From Zhongshania aliphaticivorans (GTDB lineage Bacteria; Pseudomonadota; Gammaproteobacteria; Pseudomonadales; Spongiibacteraceae): a stretch of 64,000 bases of DNA. This document shows positions 47,872 through 57,415 of the stretch, piece by piece; position 1 is the first letter of the stretch; each line of letters starts with the position of its first letter. The position numbers were made by a program, and so were the translations under genes. The stretch spans positions 312,356 to 376,355 of the forward strand of contig NZ_CACSIJ010000012.1 of assembly GCF_902705855.1 (NCBI RefSeq), given 5' to 3'. The notes under the pieces are model-generated. The model was not told where the DNA came from. It ran no database searches and saw only the letters and a list, made by a program, of their open reading frames with translations.

Positions 47872-49311
47872 TTAGGCGGCCGTAGTCGATTTATCTAAGG
47901 CCTTTTTATACAGCGCTTCAATTTTTGCTACTTGTTTATCTAAATTTTCTACTGTCCAGCCGTTGGTATTAATCGGCGCCAGAATCTCTACCTCAACGGT
48001 GCCCGGGTAATACAGGCTATCGCCCTTTGGAGATACATCCATTGCGTTATGAATAACAATAGGAACAATCGGCACCCCCGCCTGCATGGCAATATGAAAT
48101 GCACCCTTCTTAAAGGGCTTAGGCTTTTTAGAATGGGTTCGGGTGCCCTCTGGCGCCATCACCACTGAAATTTGATCTTGTTTAATTCTATCAACCAAAG
48201 GCTCTAGCGCGGCAATTGCGCTTTTGCTATTCGTACGATCAATAAGTACCACGCCGGCCATTTCCATCGCCGCGCCAACGAGTGGCATTTGTTTAATTTC
48301 GGCTTTGCCAACTCCGGTGAAATTGCGGCGCAAAAGTTTGGAGCAAATCAGAACATCAATGTCACTTTGATGATTAAAAATAAATACCGCTGGGCGCTCG
48401 ACCCACAGGTGCTTTTCGCCACTAATGTCTAATTTAAGACCCGCAACAGCACCGGCAACATCCGCAAATAACGACGTAGCAAAGTTCCTCGCCTCCTGTC
48501 GCGATCCCGTCAAGGCCCAAATGGGCAAGCCTGCCAAGGCAGATCCAACTAAACTCAATTTGGTAGCAACATTGCGGGTAAACCCAAGGGCATTGCTGCC
48601 TGCTCGGCGTTTAAAGGTTTGTACCGGCCAGCCGCGTGCTTCTGCAATATCACGTAATTTTTGACTTGGGTTCAGTGGCCGAGGATTACCGATGTACTCC
48701 AACAATTCGATGTCATCAGTGCTGTCTGAATAAAAATAGCTATTTGCTAGATCGAGATCTTTGGTCTTGGCTAAATCAAGAGCAGCGTCTACCTTACCCA
48801 CACCAAAACATAGCGGACCACCAAGCTCACCGGTGAAGATGCCGTCCTTCACTTCCATCGTGCTGCACGCAATATGCTCAATACCTAAATACTTAGCGCA
48901 GGGCCCAACTTGATATGGCGTAGCAGATGAAATGATCGCAACCGTATGGCCCTTGCGCATATGGGCCTCGATTAATGCGCGGGTTTCCGGATAGATTTTT
49001 TTCGCTAAATCCCGCTCAAAAATTTTCTCAGCTACATCAAGATAATCGTCTTCCTTCAACCCCCTCATACTCTGCGCCGAAAGCGACATCAATGCCGCAA
49101 AATCCGCCCGGCCTAGCCCAAACCGTCCAATCGCCTCAACGGTAGCGACTATTTCAGAGGGCGCCAAATCTCCTCGACGCACCTGCTCCCGAAGAAAACT
49201 AAACACCGAATAACCAGCGATGATAGTGCCGTCGAAATCAAACAACGCGGCAATTTGTGGCCCTGCAGCCGCTTTATTTATTTCTGCAGTAATTTCAGTA
49301 TATGGAGACAT
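47872..49311 (-). CDS. HAD-IB phosphatase-acylglycerolphosphate acyltransferase fusion
   Basis: This 479-residue fusion has an N-terminal HAD-IB domain (Asp25-Phe-Asp27 in ALFDFDGTI, then ISSATPYQ and YSDSTDDIELLE) and a C-terminal PlsC domain (His314 and Asp319 in FNHQSDID, then APEGTRTH at 387-393). PlsC makes phosphatidate from lysophosphatidate; a HAD phosphatase could dephosphorylate it to DAG. With the WS/DGAT 60 bp downstream, this gives a lysophosphatidate-to-TAG route. In mycobacteria the same two gene types are neighbours. Start at 49311 behind AGGAG. Confidence 0.88.
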   Translation of the reverse strand: MSPYTEITAEINKAAAGPQIAALFDFDGTIIAGYSVFSFLREQVRRGDLAPSEIVATVEAIGRFGLGRADFAALMSLSAQSMRGLKEDDYLDVAEKIFERDLAKKIYPETRALIEAHMRKGHTVAIISSATPYQVGPCAKYLGIEHIACSTMEVKDGIFTGELGGPLCFGVGKVDAALDLAKTKDLDLANSYFYSDSTDDIELLEYIGNPRPLNPSQKLRDIAEARGWPVQTFKRRAGSNALGFTRNVATKLSLVGSALAGLPIWALTGSRQEARNFATSLFADVAGAVAGLKLDISGEKHLWVERPAVFIFNHQSDIDVLICSKLLRRNFTGVGKAEIKQMPLVGAAMEMAGVVLIDRTNSKSAIAALEPLVDRIKQDQISVVMAPEGTRTHSKKPKPFKKGAFHIAMQAGVPIVPIVIHNAMDVSPKGDSLYYPGTVEVEILAPINTNGWTVENLDKQVAKIEALYKKALDKSTTAA

Positions 49312-49419
49312 GCTGGTGTAGCTCCTCATTTTTGTAAGAGGCGAATTTAGTTTATTTGACAACGCTGCAACTATTCAGTCCAATACTATTTTTCCTACAC
49401 TATTCGGAAAACGTATACC

Positions 49420-50301
49420 TTGAACAGCAGCAAATTGCGCTACATTGTAGCGGTTGATCGTTTCGGTTCGATGACGGCTGCAGCCACAGCCATTCACGTG
49501 TCACAGCCCAGCCTAACGCGAACAGTGGCCGAGGTCGAAAAAGAATTGGGCATCGCCCTATTTGAGCGTCGCGCGCGAGGCATGGTCGCCACTGCACAGG
49601 GGCGCAGCATCATTGATCGCGCAGCACGGATTCTTGCCGACATCGAGCGACTCGACATGGACGCCAAAGAGTTCAGAGCATACCGAGAATCTCATTTACG
49701 GCTTTGTATTTCACCACCGCCGCTAATCACCCTGATGAACCCCGCCTTGCCACAATTGCTGAGCCACCACCCACAGCTAAAAGTAGATATAAAATCGCTA
49801 GCGACAGACAACGCTATCAGCCTACTACGAGCGGGTGACTGTGATCTTATTATCGGCCCAACACAGGCACTCGAAGAAAAACGTGAGTTTAAAATTATTC
49901 CCCTAAAGCCATTTGACGCCTACTTCTTTACGCGACGCTCGCACCCCCTCACCAAAAAGCGCGCGGTATCAAAACAACACATATTAAATTATCCCCTAGT
50001 GCTCCCTGAGCGCGATGGTGCCTCACCAGAAATCACCAGCCGCTTATTTGGCGACACCGAGATACCCGCAGATCACCCCATCCACATTATTGGCCATTTC
50101 CCACTAGCTTGCGAAGTCGTCGCCGCCACCGACGCCGTTGCAACGGTGGGACAAACTTACTTAAACAATAAGGAGTTTCTAAAACGCTTCACTATTCTCG
50201 ACTTTACTTCGGCAGACAAGTTAAGCGTGTGCTGCGCCCACCGACAAGAATTTGAATTATCTGCCCCCGCGACTGCGCTAGTTAAATTACTCGCGCAATA
50301 A
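49420..50301 (+). CDS. LysR-type transcriptional regulator
   Basis: This 293-residue regulator has a winged helix (LRYIVAVDRFGSMTAAA then VSQPSLTRTVAEVE) and an effector domain (LRLCISPPPLITLM onward). It starts with TTG at 49420. It is divergent from the HAD-PlsC/WS-DGAT pair across a 108-bp gap and could regulate lipid storage; that is inference. Confidence 0.85.
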   Translation: MNSSKLRYIVAVDRFGSMTAAATAIHVSQPSLTRTVAEVEKELGIALFERRARGMVATAQGRSIIDRAARILADIERLDMDAKEFRAYRESHLRLCISPPPLITLMNPALPQLLSHHPQLKVDIKSLATDNAISLLRAGDCDLIIGPTQALEEKREFKIIPLKPFDAYFFTRRSHPLTKKRAVSKQHILNYPLVLPERDGASPEITSRLFGDTEIPADHPIHIIGHFPLACEVVAATDAVATVGQTYLNNKEFLKRFTILDFTSADKLSVCCAHRQEFELSAPATALVKLLAQ

Positions 50302-50469
50302 GACGCTGATCTATCCACTAGCTAATCGAGTTAGTCCATTTACTACCTGACTGCCTGGGGCGGCAAAAACGATGGCCAGAGCTGCTAAAAAAGAGGACGG
50401 TCAAAAAAACGAAACTGATGGAAGTTGGTAGGTTTTTTACAGCCTCAACGTTCAAAGCAGCGACGCGGT

Positions 50470-50754
50470 TACACATCCGACTGCCTTTGTTTGTATGTCT
50501 AATGTCGAGGCCTTCTAAGTCATTTAGCAGAACAGCGCTCTTGCTCTACAAATACCCAACGAATCGCCCTCAATGCCTTGGTTTATTTATATAAGCGGTT
50601 CATGGGGCTAGATATTGGTGATCTTGCGTTTAAATCTACCCAAGGCGCTAGGCGCATTCCTGTAGTCTATAGCCGTGAAGAAATCTCAGCGATTCTTTCT
50701 CATCTTCGGGGTGCTCACCGTTTACAAGTTGAGCTGATGTACGGCTCTGGCTAA
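50470..50754 (+). pseudogene. Integron integrase (IntI-type tyrosine recombinase) remnant
   Basis: Frame 50515-50754 translates to a central piece of IntI: LSHLAEQR, then TQRIALNALVYLYKRFMG, ARRIPVVYSREEISAIL and GAHRLQVELMYGSG, after which TAA ends it. Just upstream VEAF (50504-50515) continues the same motif, VEAFLSHLA, in the -1 frame, so one base is missing. The catalytic Arg, His and Tyr regions are gone. No attC site was recognised nearby. It is a relic of a chromosomal integron or related recombinase. Confidence 0.75.
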
Positions 50755-50833
50755 AGAAGGCACAGTCCTTTAAGTTATCGCTGCGCAGCCACCTACCTTC
50801 AATAGAACGCCGCACCGCAAACGGCGAACACCA

Positions 50834-51925
50834 CTATAATGGCCATAATCGGCACACGCTTGCTGCGCAGTGCAATGAAGCCCGCCACCGCCAATAGAAG
50901 GGCAAACCAATCGTGGGGGCACTACTCGCCACGGGGTTTATCCACGCCGCCGCCAGCATGCCAACGGCAACGGCATTAACACCGGCAATGGCCGCAACGA
51001 TACGGGGTCGAGTTGATAATTGCTGCCAAATTCCCCTAACTCCAGAAAGAAGTAAAAAGCCCGGAGCGAACACTGCCAGCGTAGCGATAAATGCATATAG
51101 CAGGGCCGCGTCTGAACGTATAGCCGCGCCAAGGTAGGCGCTGAGGGAAAACATGGGGCCCGGCACTGCCTGCGCGGCAGCGTAACCCAATAAAAATTGG
51201 TCTTTGCTCAAGGCCTCGCCAACTAAAGGCTCTAACAGCGGCAAGACCACATGACCGCCACCAAACACCAAGCTACCTGCTTTATAAAACGTCGCGAAGA
51301 TACCGTCAGGAAAAACAAGACACACTACGAATAGCAGCACGAAAACTGTAAGACAAGCCAGCAAGGTACGGTCTGTTTTAATACCAACAAGGTTCTGCGC
51401 GGGCTCGGCTCGCCACGCCATAACAGCTGCGGCTAGCGCCATTAATGAGAACTGCCACAGTGGTGTCATGGCCCACGTCAACGTCGCAGTACTTATTACT
51501 GCCAATGCGATAGTTGGCGGTTGCCGACAAAACTGATTTGCCATGCCCCACACTGCATCGGCCACCACCGCCACCGCTAACAGCTTTAAGCCGCTAACAA
51601 TACCGAATTGCAGAGTGCCTTCAGTAATGTTTAATTGCCAAACCGCGAGGCCATACATAAGAAGGAATGAAGGTAAGGTAAATCCGAGGAATGCCACGAT
51701 GCCCGCGGGAATACCGCCACGCCGACAGGCAATAGCGTAGCCTAACTGACTAGAAGAGGGGCCAGGAAGAAATTGACAGAGGGCAAGATCAGCAGCAAAT
51801 TCTTGTTCACTTAGCCAAGCCTTTTGCTCTACAAATACTTTTCGGAAGTAACCGATATGTGCAGCAGGACCGCCAAAACTCACACAGCCCAAATAGAGAA
51901 ATTGCAGAAAAACACGCCAGACCAC
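50834..51925 (-). CDS. chrA: Chromate transporter ChrA, frameshifted near its C-terminus
   Basis: ChrA exports chromate. FLYLGCVSFGGPAAHIGYFR, then LALCQFLPGPSSSQLGYAIA in the first half and SLVFGGGHVVLPLLE and AAQAVPGPMFSLSAYLG in the second are the duplicated CHR-domain motifs. About ten helices. The 363-residue frame ends in a non-hydrophobic tail (IGLPFYWRWRASLHC). A +1 base in the G5 run at 50915-50919 would restore a helix (DWFALLLAVAGFIAL) ending at 50799. Start is GTG. Confidence 0.88.
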   Translation of the reverse strand: MVWRVFLQFLYLGCVSFGGPAAHIGYFRKVFVEQKAWLSEQEFAADLALCQFLPGPSSSQLGYAIACRRGGIPAGIVAFLGFTLPSFLLMYGLAVWQLNITEGTLQFGIVSGLKLLAVAVVADAVWGMANQFCRQPPTIALAVISTATLTWAMTPLWQFSLMALAAAVMAWRAEPAQNLVGIKTDRTLLACLTVFVLLFVVCLVFPDGIFATFYKAGSLVFGGGHVVLPLLEPLVGEALSKDQFLLGYAAAQAVPGPMFSLSAYLGAAIRSDAALLYAFIATLAVFAPGFLLLSGVRGIWQQLSTRPRIVAAIAGVNAVAVGMLAAAWINPVASSAPTIGLPFYWRWRASLHCAASVCRLWPL

Positions 51926-51980
51926 GTTTACACTCTCAGCTCAAATAAGCATGAAGAGTGTAAACGAAGCATATTACGGT

Positions 51981-53771
51981 TTATAGCTTACCGCGTTTTT
52001 CTCTGGGAGCAGCGGGCTTAGCTGATTTAGCTTTCACCTTGGTAACCGGCTTGCGGCCACCTTTTTCGCCAGTTTTGCTGACACGTGGTTTACGCGGGCG
52101 CTCACGTTCAATTGGCATGTCTCCGCCTTCATGCACAGAGATATTCAAAGCCTGCCCAGCAACACGGGTAGTTTTCAAACACTCAAATGCGCCTTCGGGC
52201 AAATCTGTAGGCAAGTCGACGGTGCTGAACTCTGGGTAGATAGAAATACGCCCAATATTCGCGCTATCGATATTGGCTTCATTGGCGATAGCACCCACAA
52301 TATTACCCGCGCTCACACCGTGCTGACGACCAACTTCTAAACGATAGCGTTGCAAACTTGATTCTGGCACACGCTTGCCGCTACTCGCTCTCTCACCCTT
52401 TTCACGGGTGCGCGCTTCGGTCATCAACTTAGGTGCATCTTTTACTAATAAGGGCTTGTCGCCCTGCAACTGGCTGGCCAAGGCCGCCGCAACATCAATG
52501 TCAGAGACATCATGTTTGGCCACGTATTCCTGCAACATCTTGCGGAAGAAGCTGAGATCAGTGCCAGCAAGGGTATCGGTGATCTTTTGCAAAAAACGAT
52601 CGACGCGCAAGGCATTGATATTCTCTGCGGTCGGCAAGCCCATCTCTTCGATGGACTGACGAGTAGCGCGCTCAATCGCCTGCAACATACGCTTTTCACG
52701 AGGTGCTACAAACAGAATTGCGTCACCGGTACGACCCGCACGACCAGTACGGCCAATACGGTGAACATAAGCTTCGGTGTCGTGGGGAATATCGTAGTTA
52801 ATGACGTGGCTGATACGCTCAACATCCAAACCACGGGCGGCAACATCAGTGGCGATAACGATATCAAGGCGACCATTTTTAAGATGATCAACCGTGCGCT
52901 CGCGCTGTGCTTGAGCAATGTCGCCATTTAGTGCCGCTGCGGCATAACCGCGGGCCTGTAGTTTTTCGGCAAGTTCAGTGGTAACCAATTTGGTACGCAC
53001 GAAAATAATCATGCCATCAAAAGGTTCAGCCTCAAGAATACGGGTTAAGGCATCCAGCTTATTCAAGCCACGGGCCATCCAATAACGCTGACGAATAGTC
53101 ACCGCCGTTGAAGTTTTTGATTGAATGGTGACTTGTTCAGGGTTATTTAGATACGTTGTTGCAATGCGGCGAATCGCCGACGGCATGGTCGCTGAGAAAA
53201 GCGCGATTTGACGCTTTTCTGGCATTTGCGACATAACCCATTCAACATCGTCGATGAATCCCATGCGCAGCATTTCGTCTGCTTCGTCCAATACCAAATG
53301 TGTTAAATCATCTAGTTTTAAGGTGCCACGACGCATGTGGTCCATTACTCGACCTGGCGTGCCGACAACAACTTGCACGCCACGCTTTAAGGCTGCTAAT
53401 TGACCGCGGTAGTCCTGACCACCGTAGATGGGTAACACATTAAAGCCCGGCATATGCGACGCGTAACTCTGCAAAGCTTCAGCTACCTGAATTGCTAGCT
53501 CACGGGTTGGCGCCAAAATTAAAGCTTGGGTGCGACGGCTGTTTACGTCGAGACGCGACAATAGCGGCAAAGCAAATGCGGCGGTTTTACCGGTACCGGT
53601 TTGAGCCTGACCAACAAGGTCTCTGCCAGCTAGAATGAAAGGAATGGTCGCCGCCTGAATTGGCGAAGGTGTTTCGTAACCAACCGCTTTTACAGCGGCA
53701 AGTACCATGGGCGATAAGCCCAAATCATCAAAAGTCATAGTTTCCGCTGCCGCGGCCGTATCAGAGGGCAT
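51981..53771 (-). CDS. deaD: DEAD-box RNA helicase DeaD/CsdA
   Basis: This 596-residue helicase acts in ribosome assembly and cold adaptation. The DEAD core has AQTGTGKTAAF (motif I), PTRELAIQVAE, TPGRVMDHM, LVLDEADEML (II), SATMP (III), TDVAARGLDVERI (V) and HRIGRTGRAG (VI). The DeaD-specific dimerisation and RNA-binding domain follows (QRYRLEVGRQHGVSAGNIVGA) and a basic tail. The ATG at 53771 is chosen; the longer frame adds 35 non-homologous residues. Confidence 0.95.
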   Translation of the reverse strand: MPSDTAAAAETMTFDDLGLSPMVLAAVKAVGYETPSPIQAATIPFILAGRDLVGQAQTGTGKTAAFALPLLSRLDVNSRRTQALILAPTRELAIQVAEALQSYASHMPGFNVLPIYGGQDYRGQLAALKRGVQVVVGTPGRVMDHMRRGTLKLDDLTHLVLDEADEMLRMGFIDDVEWVMSQMPEKRQIALFSATMPSAIRRIATTYLNNPEQVTIQSKTSTAVTIRQRYWMARGLNKLDALTRILEAEPFDGMIIFVRTKLVTTELAEKLQARGYAAAALNGDIAQAQRERTVDHLKNGRLDIVIATDVAARGLDVERISHVINYDIPHDTEAYVHRIGRTGRAGRTGDAILFVAPREKRMLQAIERATRQSIEEMGLPTAENINALRVDRFLQKITDTLAGTDLSFFRKMLQEYVAKHDVSDIDVAAALASQLQGDKPLLVKDAPKLMTEARTREKGERASSGKRVPESSLQRYRLEVGRQHGVSAGNIVGAIANEANIDSANIGRISIYPEFSTVDLPTDLPEGAFECLKTTRVAGQALNISVHEGGDMPIERERPRKPRVSKTGEKGGRKPVTKVKAKSAKPAAPREKRGKL

Positions 53772-53938
53772 AATCGCTACCGTAAAAAATGCATGAGTCG
53801 CCGCAACATTAGACCTCACACTCGGCCGAACGCAGATATGGCGTTGAGGCCGCATTATACCGGCATGACGCGACAAATACCCTGAAACCTTTGGCCTTTT
53901 TTGGCATTAGCGACGTAAGAGCAGCGTATAGGTCTTGA

Positions 53939-54325
53939 TTAACTGAGTTTTTCTAAGCCGACACGCTGCACTGCGGTAATTTCCTGTTTACGCTGCGCGA
54001 CGAAATCAAAATAAATCATCACCGCACTGCCTTTCGCCACCAACTCACCACGCTGCCACGCCTCGTGTTCGCAAATAAACGAGGTGCTACCAATGTGAGC
54101 AATGCGAGTTCTAATCTCAACAGAATGACCGTGATATATCTGAGCAATAAAATCGACGTCCATCTTGCGCAGAATTACATTCCACTTTGTCAAATCCTGA
54201 CCTGGATTAAACAACTCAAATACCGGTGCCCTTGCAGTCTCAAACCACATGGGCACAACGGTATTATTTATATGACCCAAGGCATCTGTTTCGCAGAAAC
54301 GAGGCTCCATCGTACATCGCAACAT
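53939..54325 (-). CDS. Acyl-CoA thioesterase (4HBT hotdog family)
   Basis: This 128-residue hotdog-fold thioesterase opens RCTMEPRFCETDALGHINNT, in which the catalytic Asp and the GHINNT turn are the 4-hydroxybenzoyl-CoA/YbgC-type signature. It ends with a long beta sheet. It lies 28 bp after the small membrane gene and shares its strand with hlyIII. Confidence 0.85.
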   Translation of the reverse strand: MLRCTMEPRFCETDALGHINNTVVPMWFETARAPVFELFNPGQDLTKWNVILRKMDVDFIAQIYHGHSVEIRTRIAHIGSTSFICEHEAWQRGELVAKGSAVMIYFDFVAQRKQEITAVQRVGLEKLS

Positions 54326-54353
54326 ATTATTCCTCTGAATCTACTAGACGTTA

Positions 54354-54626
54354 TTACTGTGCAAGCCAGCGCAGGGCCATACACAGCCATAACACATAAC
54401 TCATTATTGATGCCGGAAACGCTTTATGACCCAAATCACTGCCACGCATTTTTTCCTTGGTTGCATAAACAATTGCCGCACTCACCAACACATGAAAAAT
54501 CATCAGTGATGGCGCCTGCGCCCAACCATAGCTAAGCCCCTTAACCGTCAGCGGCGTAACGACTGCAACAGTAAGCAACAGACAATTTAGCAGCCCAAAG
54601 CCCATCACTACACGAAATAAAATCAA
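54354..54626 (-). CDS. Small membrane protein (TTG start)
   Basis: This 90-residue protein is mostly hydrophobic, with three helices. I do not recognise it. The start is a TTG at 54626 behind a good GGAGG (54636-54640) 9 nt away; no ATG upstream is plausible, because the longer frame overlaps hlyIII. It lies 29 bp downstream of hlyIII and 28 bp before the thioesterase, so an operon is likely. Confidence 0.55.
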   Translation of the reverse strand: MILFRVVMGFGLLNCLLLTVAVVTPLTVKGLSYGWAQAPSLMIFHVLVSAAIVYATKEKMRGSDLGHKAFPASIMSYVLWLCMALRWLAQ

Positions 54627-54655
54627 AAATTTAAGCCTCCGCAACCCAACACCAT

Positions 54656-55273
54656 TCAGGCAACATAATAATAAATTGTAAAGAAATGGCACACACTGCC
54701 AGCCAGAACAAACAAATGCCAAATTCCGTGAAAGTGGATAACTTTCTTATCAAACACGTAAAAAATGATACCCGCCGTATAGGCAACACCACCCATCAAT
54801 AACAAGGTAAAACCGCCCTCAGGCAGTGCCGCGCTCAAGGGTTTAATTAAAAATAGCGCCAGCCAGCCCATCAACAAATACACGCCAATAGACCATGCTC
54901 GCCGTCCAGCCTTAGGAACCATTTCTAACGCCATACCAATGGCGGCCAAAGACCATATAATCGCAAACATCCACCAGCCACCGCTTTCCCGCAGCGTCAC
55001 AACTAAAAACGGGGTGTAAGTACCGGCGATAAGTAGGTAAATGGCCAGATGATCTAACTGCCTATAAAGGGCTTTATGTGGCCCCGTAGTGCTGTGATAA
55101 AGGGTAGAAAACACATACAGAGCCAATAGCGACACGCTATATACCGAAAAGCCAAGTAGCTTCCACCCTTCGCCACTTTGCAACACAGGCCAAATCAGCG
55201 CGGCGCTACCTATCACTGCCGCCAGTACGCCGGCCAAATGAGAAAAACTGTTAAAACGCTCGCCTTTATACAC
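54656..55273 (-). CDS. Hemolysin III/PAQR family membrane protein
   Basis: This 205-residue seven-helix protein has the family signature: NSFSHLAGVLAAVIG, the metal-binding STLYHSTTGP and HAL-YRQLDH, and IHFHGIWHLFVLAGSVCHF near the end. PAQR homologues bind zinc through these His and Asp. Lysis of red cells is a poor guide to its role; membrane homeostasis is more likely. Confidence 0.88.
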   Translation of the reverse strand: MYKGERFNSFSHLAGVLAAVIGSAALIWPVLQSGEGWKLLGFSVYSVSLLALYVFSTLYHSTTGPHKALYRQLDHLAIYLLIAGTYTPFLVVTLRESGGWWMFAIIWSLAAIGMALEMVPKAGRRAWSIGVYLLMGWLALFLIKPLSAALPEGGFTLLLMGGVAYTAGIIFYVFDKKVIHFHGIWHLFVLAGSVCHFFTIYYYVA

Positions 55274-55635
55274 GATACCGTCACCGCCCTAAGGTCATTG
55301 ATGCCTACTTGGTATAAAACAAAAAACGAAAACATCCGCCAAAACAACTAACTTTGCAGACATATTTCTTATTTTTGCGTCAATTTAACAGAAACTTAGA
55401 TTTAGAGCCCGCTCGCAGCCAGCAATTTATCATTACTGAAGATTATATAATTCAGAAGACCGGCAAACATGGCTTGATGGAGGCAAAGACAAGACGAACA
55501 ACGCCATGGGACGATAAAACGAATAAGCCAGCAGCCCAAGGCAATTAGGCGAATCCAGCGCGGTATAGAAAATAAGATGGGGGCTGCTGGGCCGGACTGA
55601 CCTTGGTCTAGCAGAAAAGCTGCGCGCGACGTAAA
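55274..55635. other. Intergenic region with long inverted repeat
   Basis: The only open frame (55354-55548) has no ribosome-binding site. CCAGCAGCCC (55528-55537) recurs inverted as GGGCTGCTGG (55581-55590), 43 nt apart. No T-run. I see no RNA gene. Confidence 0.45.
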
Positions 55636-55920
55636 TTAAGCGGCTCCCGCCTCTACATCCAGCTTACCAAGGCCTTCAAACAGCAGCTCGACATGTAGAG
55701 AACCGTTGGTATTGACCACCTTGCGAATGCGAATCTCACCCAAGCGCCCATCCCGCAAGCGGATACGATAATCGGTTCCGTGTAAACGTTCGCTAATCTG
55801 CTTATTCAAATGCAGGCAACCGCCCCACTTTACATAATCGCTGCTTGCAGAAATATACATGGGAACATCAGATAACAATTCCCGATCCCCTAGCAGCACA
55901 CTGCCATGCGTCAAATCCAT
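55636..55920 (-). CDS. Hypothetical protein, possibly PilZ-like
   Basis: This 94-residue protein is beta-rich and has no membrane segment; SVLLGDRELLSDVPMYIS, HLNKQISERLHGTDYRIRL and GRLGEIRIRKVVNTNG suggest a small barrel. It may be a PilZ-like or related fold, but I cannot confirm any family. GGAG 8 nt before the ATG at 55920 decides the start. Confidence 0.55.
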   Translation of the reverse strand: MDLTHGSVLLGDRELLSDVPMYISASSDYVKWGGCLHLNKQISERLHGTDYRIRLRDGRLGEIRIRKVVNTNGSLHVELLFEGLGKLDVEAGAA

Positions 55921-56089
55921 TGACCTACTCCGTGCTATATTCAAAATCAAATACGTACTTCAACCTATAGCATCCTTGCCAATGTTGCAGTTATAACACA
56001 ATAACGAAGGGGATTCCCGCCTGCAGGCTAGACCAAAAAATATCAAAAATCAGTGATTTTCATAACCAAAAAGCATTAAAAACCCCTCT

Positions 56090-57292
56090 TTATGGCGTAA
56101 TCCCTAACAGGCTGGCCGCATTGCCACGCATCATTTGAAAGATCTCTCGCTCTGAAAACCCGCTCATTTCCTCTGTCATTTCAGAAGGCCACAGCAAGCC
56201 TTCGGGGTGGGGATAATCTGATCCATTAACGATAGTCTCTACACCGACACTTTTCGCGATATGGCTAAAGTCATCTTCATGAAAGGGCACAATCTTAAAA
56301 TGCCGCTTAAACACCTCACTAGGCAGCTCCGGCTTACCATAAGCCCAGCGACTTTTGTGGTCGCCAAGGCGATAAATTTTGTCCATCGTTTTCAATAAAT
56401 GCGGCAGCCACGCAGCGCCAAATTCAACAATTAAAAACTGCAGGCGAGGAAACCGGCCAAGCAAATTTTGAAATATTGTTGCCGCAATTTGGTCAACCAC
56501 CGTGCGCTCTCCCATGCCCACATAGGTATTAAATGCGGTAAAACGATGTGACGGCGGATTAGCAGGCTCTCCCCATGGCGCGGCATATAACTCAGTAAAG
56601 GGGCCGCTGCCTATGTGATACGTAACAATCAACCCCGCCTCCTGCACCCGCGCCCAAAAGGGATCAAAATGCGGATCTGCCGGCGAACGTCCCTCGATCG
56701 GGCCGGTATTCACATACACCAAGCGACAACCTTCTTTAAGAATACGTTCGAGCTCGACTAAGGATTGATCAATATCTATTAGGCTCATCATAGCGGTGGC
56801 GTATATTCGGCCATCGCCACCCCAACCCCAGTCCTCTGCTACCCAGCGATTAAAGGCGCGAATACTTGGATAGGCGATATCGCGATGCATGGGTCTGCGA
56901 AGCTGGTATTCCACACCGCAGCCCAAGGTCGGAATCATCACGCAGGCCTCTACACCCTGCTCATCCATCCGCGCTAAGCGCGCCTTTTTATTGATAAATT
57001 CAGGGCAATCGATAGCGCGAATGGCATTGGCATTTACCGCGCCGCCGGTCTCGACATCGCCTTTAAAAAAGGCCTTCATCGCACCAGGAGGGCCAACATA
57101 GTCGCCCACACCAACACTAAAGAAATTAAGGCGTTCGTCACCTAACTTCATAATACCGAAGCCGTCGTCACGCTCGCGCTCAACCCACACAGTACGATCC
57201 CGAAAGCGGGACTCTATATGCCGGCTAAAGCAATCGTCAGGCTCGTAATAATGGTTATCGCAATCGATTAAAGAGTAGGGTAGCGGATTCAT
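56090..57292 (-). CDS. Amidohydrolase family (ACMSD-like TIM barrel) protein
   Basis: This 400-residue metal-dependent hydrolase or decarboxylase opens LIDCDNHYYEP (metal site at His14), then RIYATAMMSLID, IVTYHIGSGPF, LQFLIVEFGAAWLPHLL and the final metal Asp in NGSDYPHPEGLLWP. These are motifs of the amidohydrolase 2/ACMSD group. Relatives act in aromatic and steroid ring catabolism; the substrate is not known. It neighbours a MaoC gene 123 bp upstream on the same strand. Confidence 0.85.
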   Translation of the reverse strand: MNPLPYSLIDCDNHYYEPDDCFSRHIESRFRDRTVWVERERDDGFGIMKLGDERLNFFSVGVGDYVGPPGAMKAFFKGDVETGGAVNANAIRAIDCPEFINKKARLARMDEQGVEACVMIPTLGCGVEYQLRRPMHRDIAYPSIRAFNRWVAEDWGWGGDGRIYATAMMSLIDIDQSLVELERILKEGCRLVYVNTGPIEGRSPADPHFDPFWARVQEAGLIVTYHIGSGPFTELYAAPWGEPANPPSHRFTAFNTYVGMGERTVVDQIAATIFQNLLGRFPRLQFLIVEFGAAWLPHLLKTMDKIYRLGDHKSRWAYGKPELPSEVFKRHFKIVPFHEDDFSHIAKSVGVETIVNGSDYPHPEGLLWPSEMTEEMSGFSEREIFQMMRGNAASLLGITP

Positions 57293-57415
57293 AGCAAGGT
57301 GCCTTATCACTGATATAGCACCTACTCTACGCGGGCTTTTACACGAACACAGTAGCCACAGCTATCACCCGACGGTGACAAAAAAGCTCACCGCCAGTCG
57401 ATTAAACTAAAGGCA

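Noticed and set aside
55354..55548. Open frame of 64 codons between hlyIII and the small beta-rich gene
   Set aside because: No ribosome-binding site and odd composition; overlaps an inverted repeat region.
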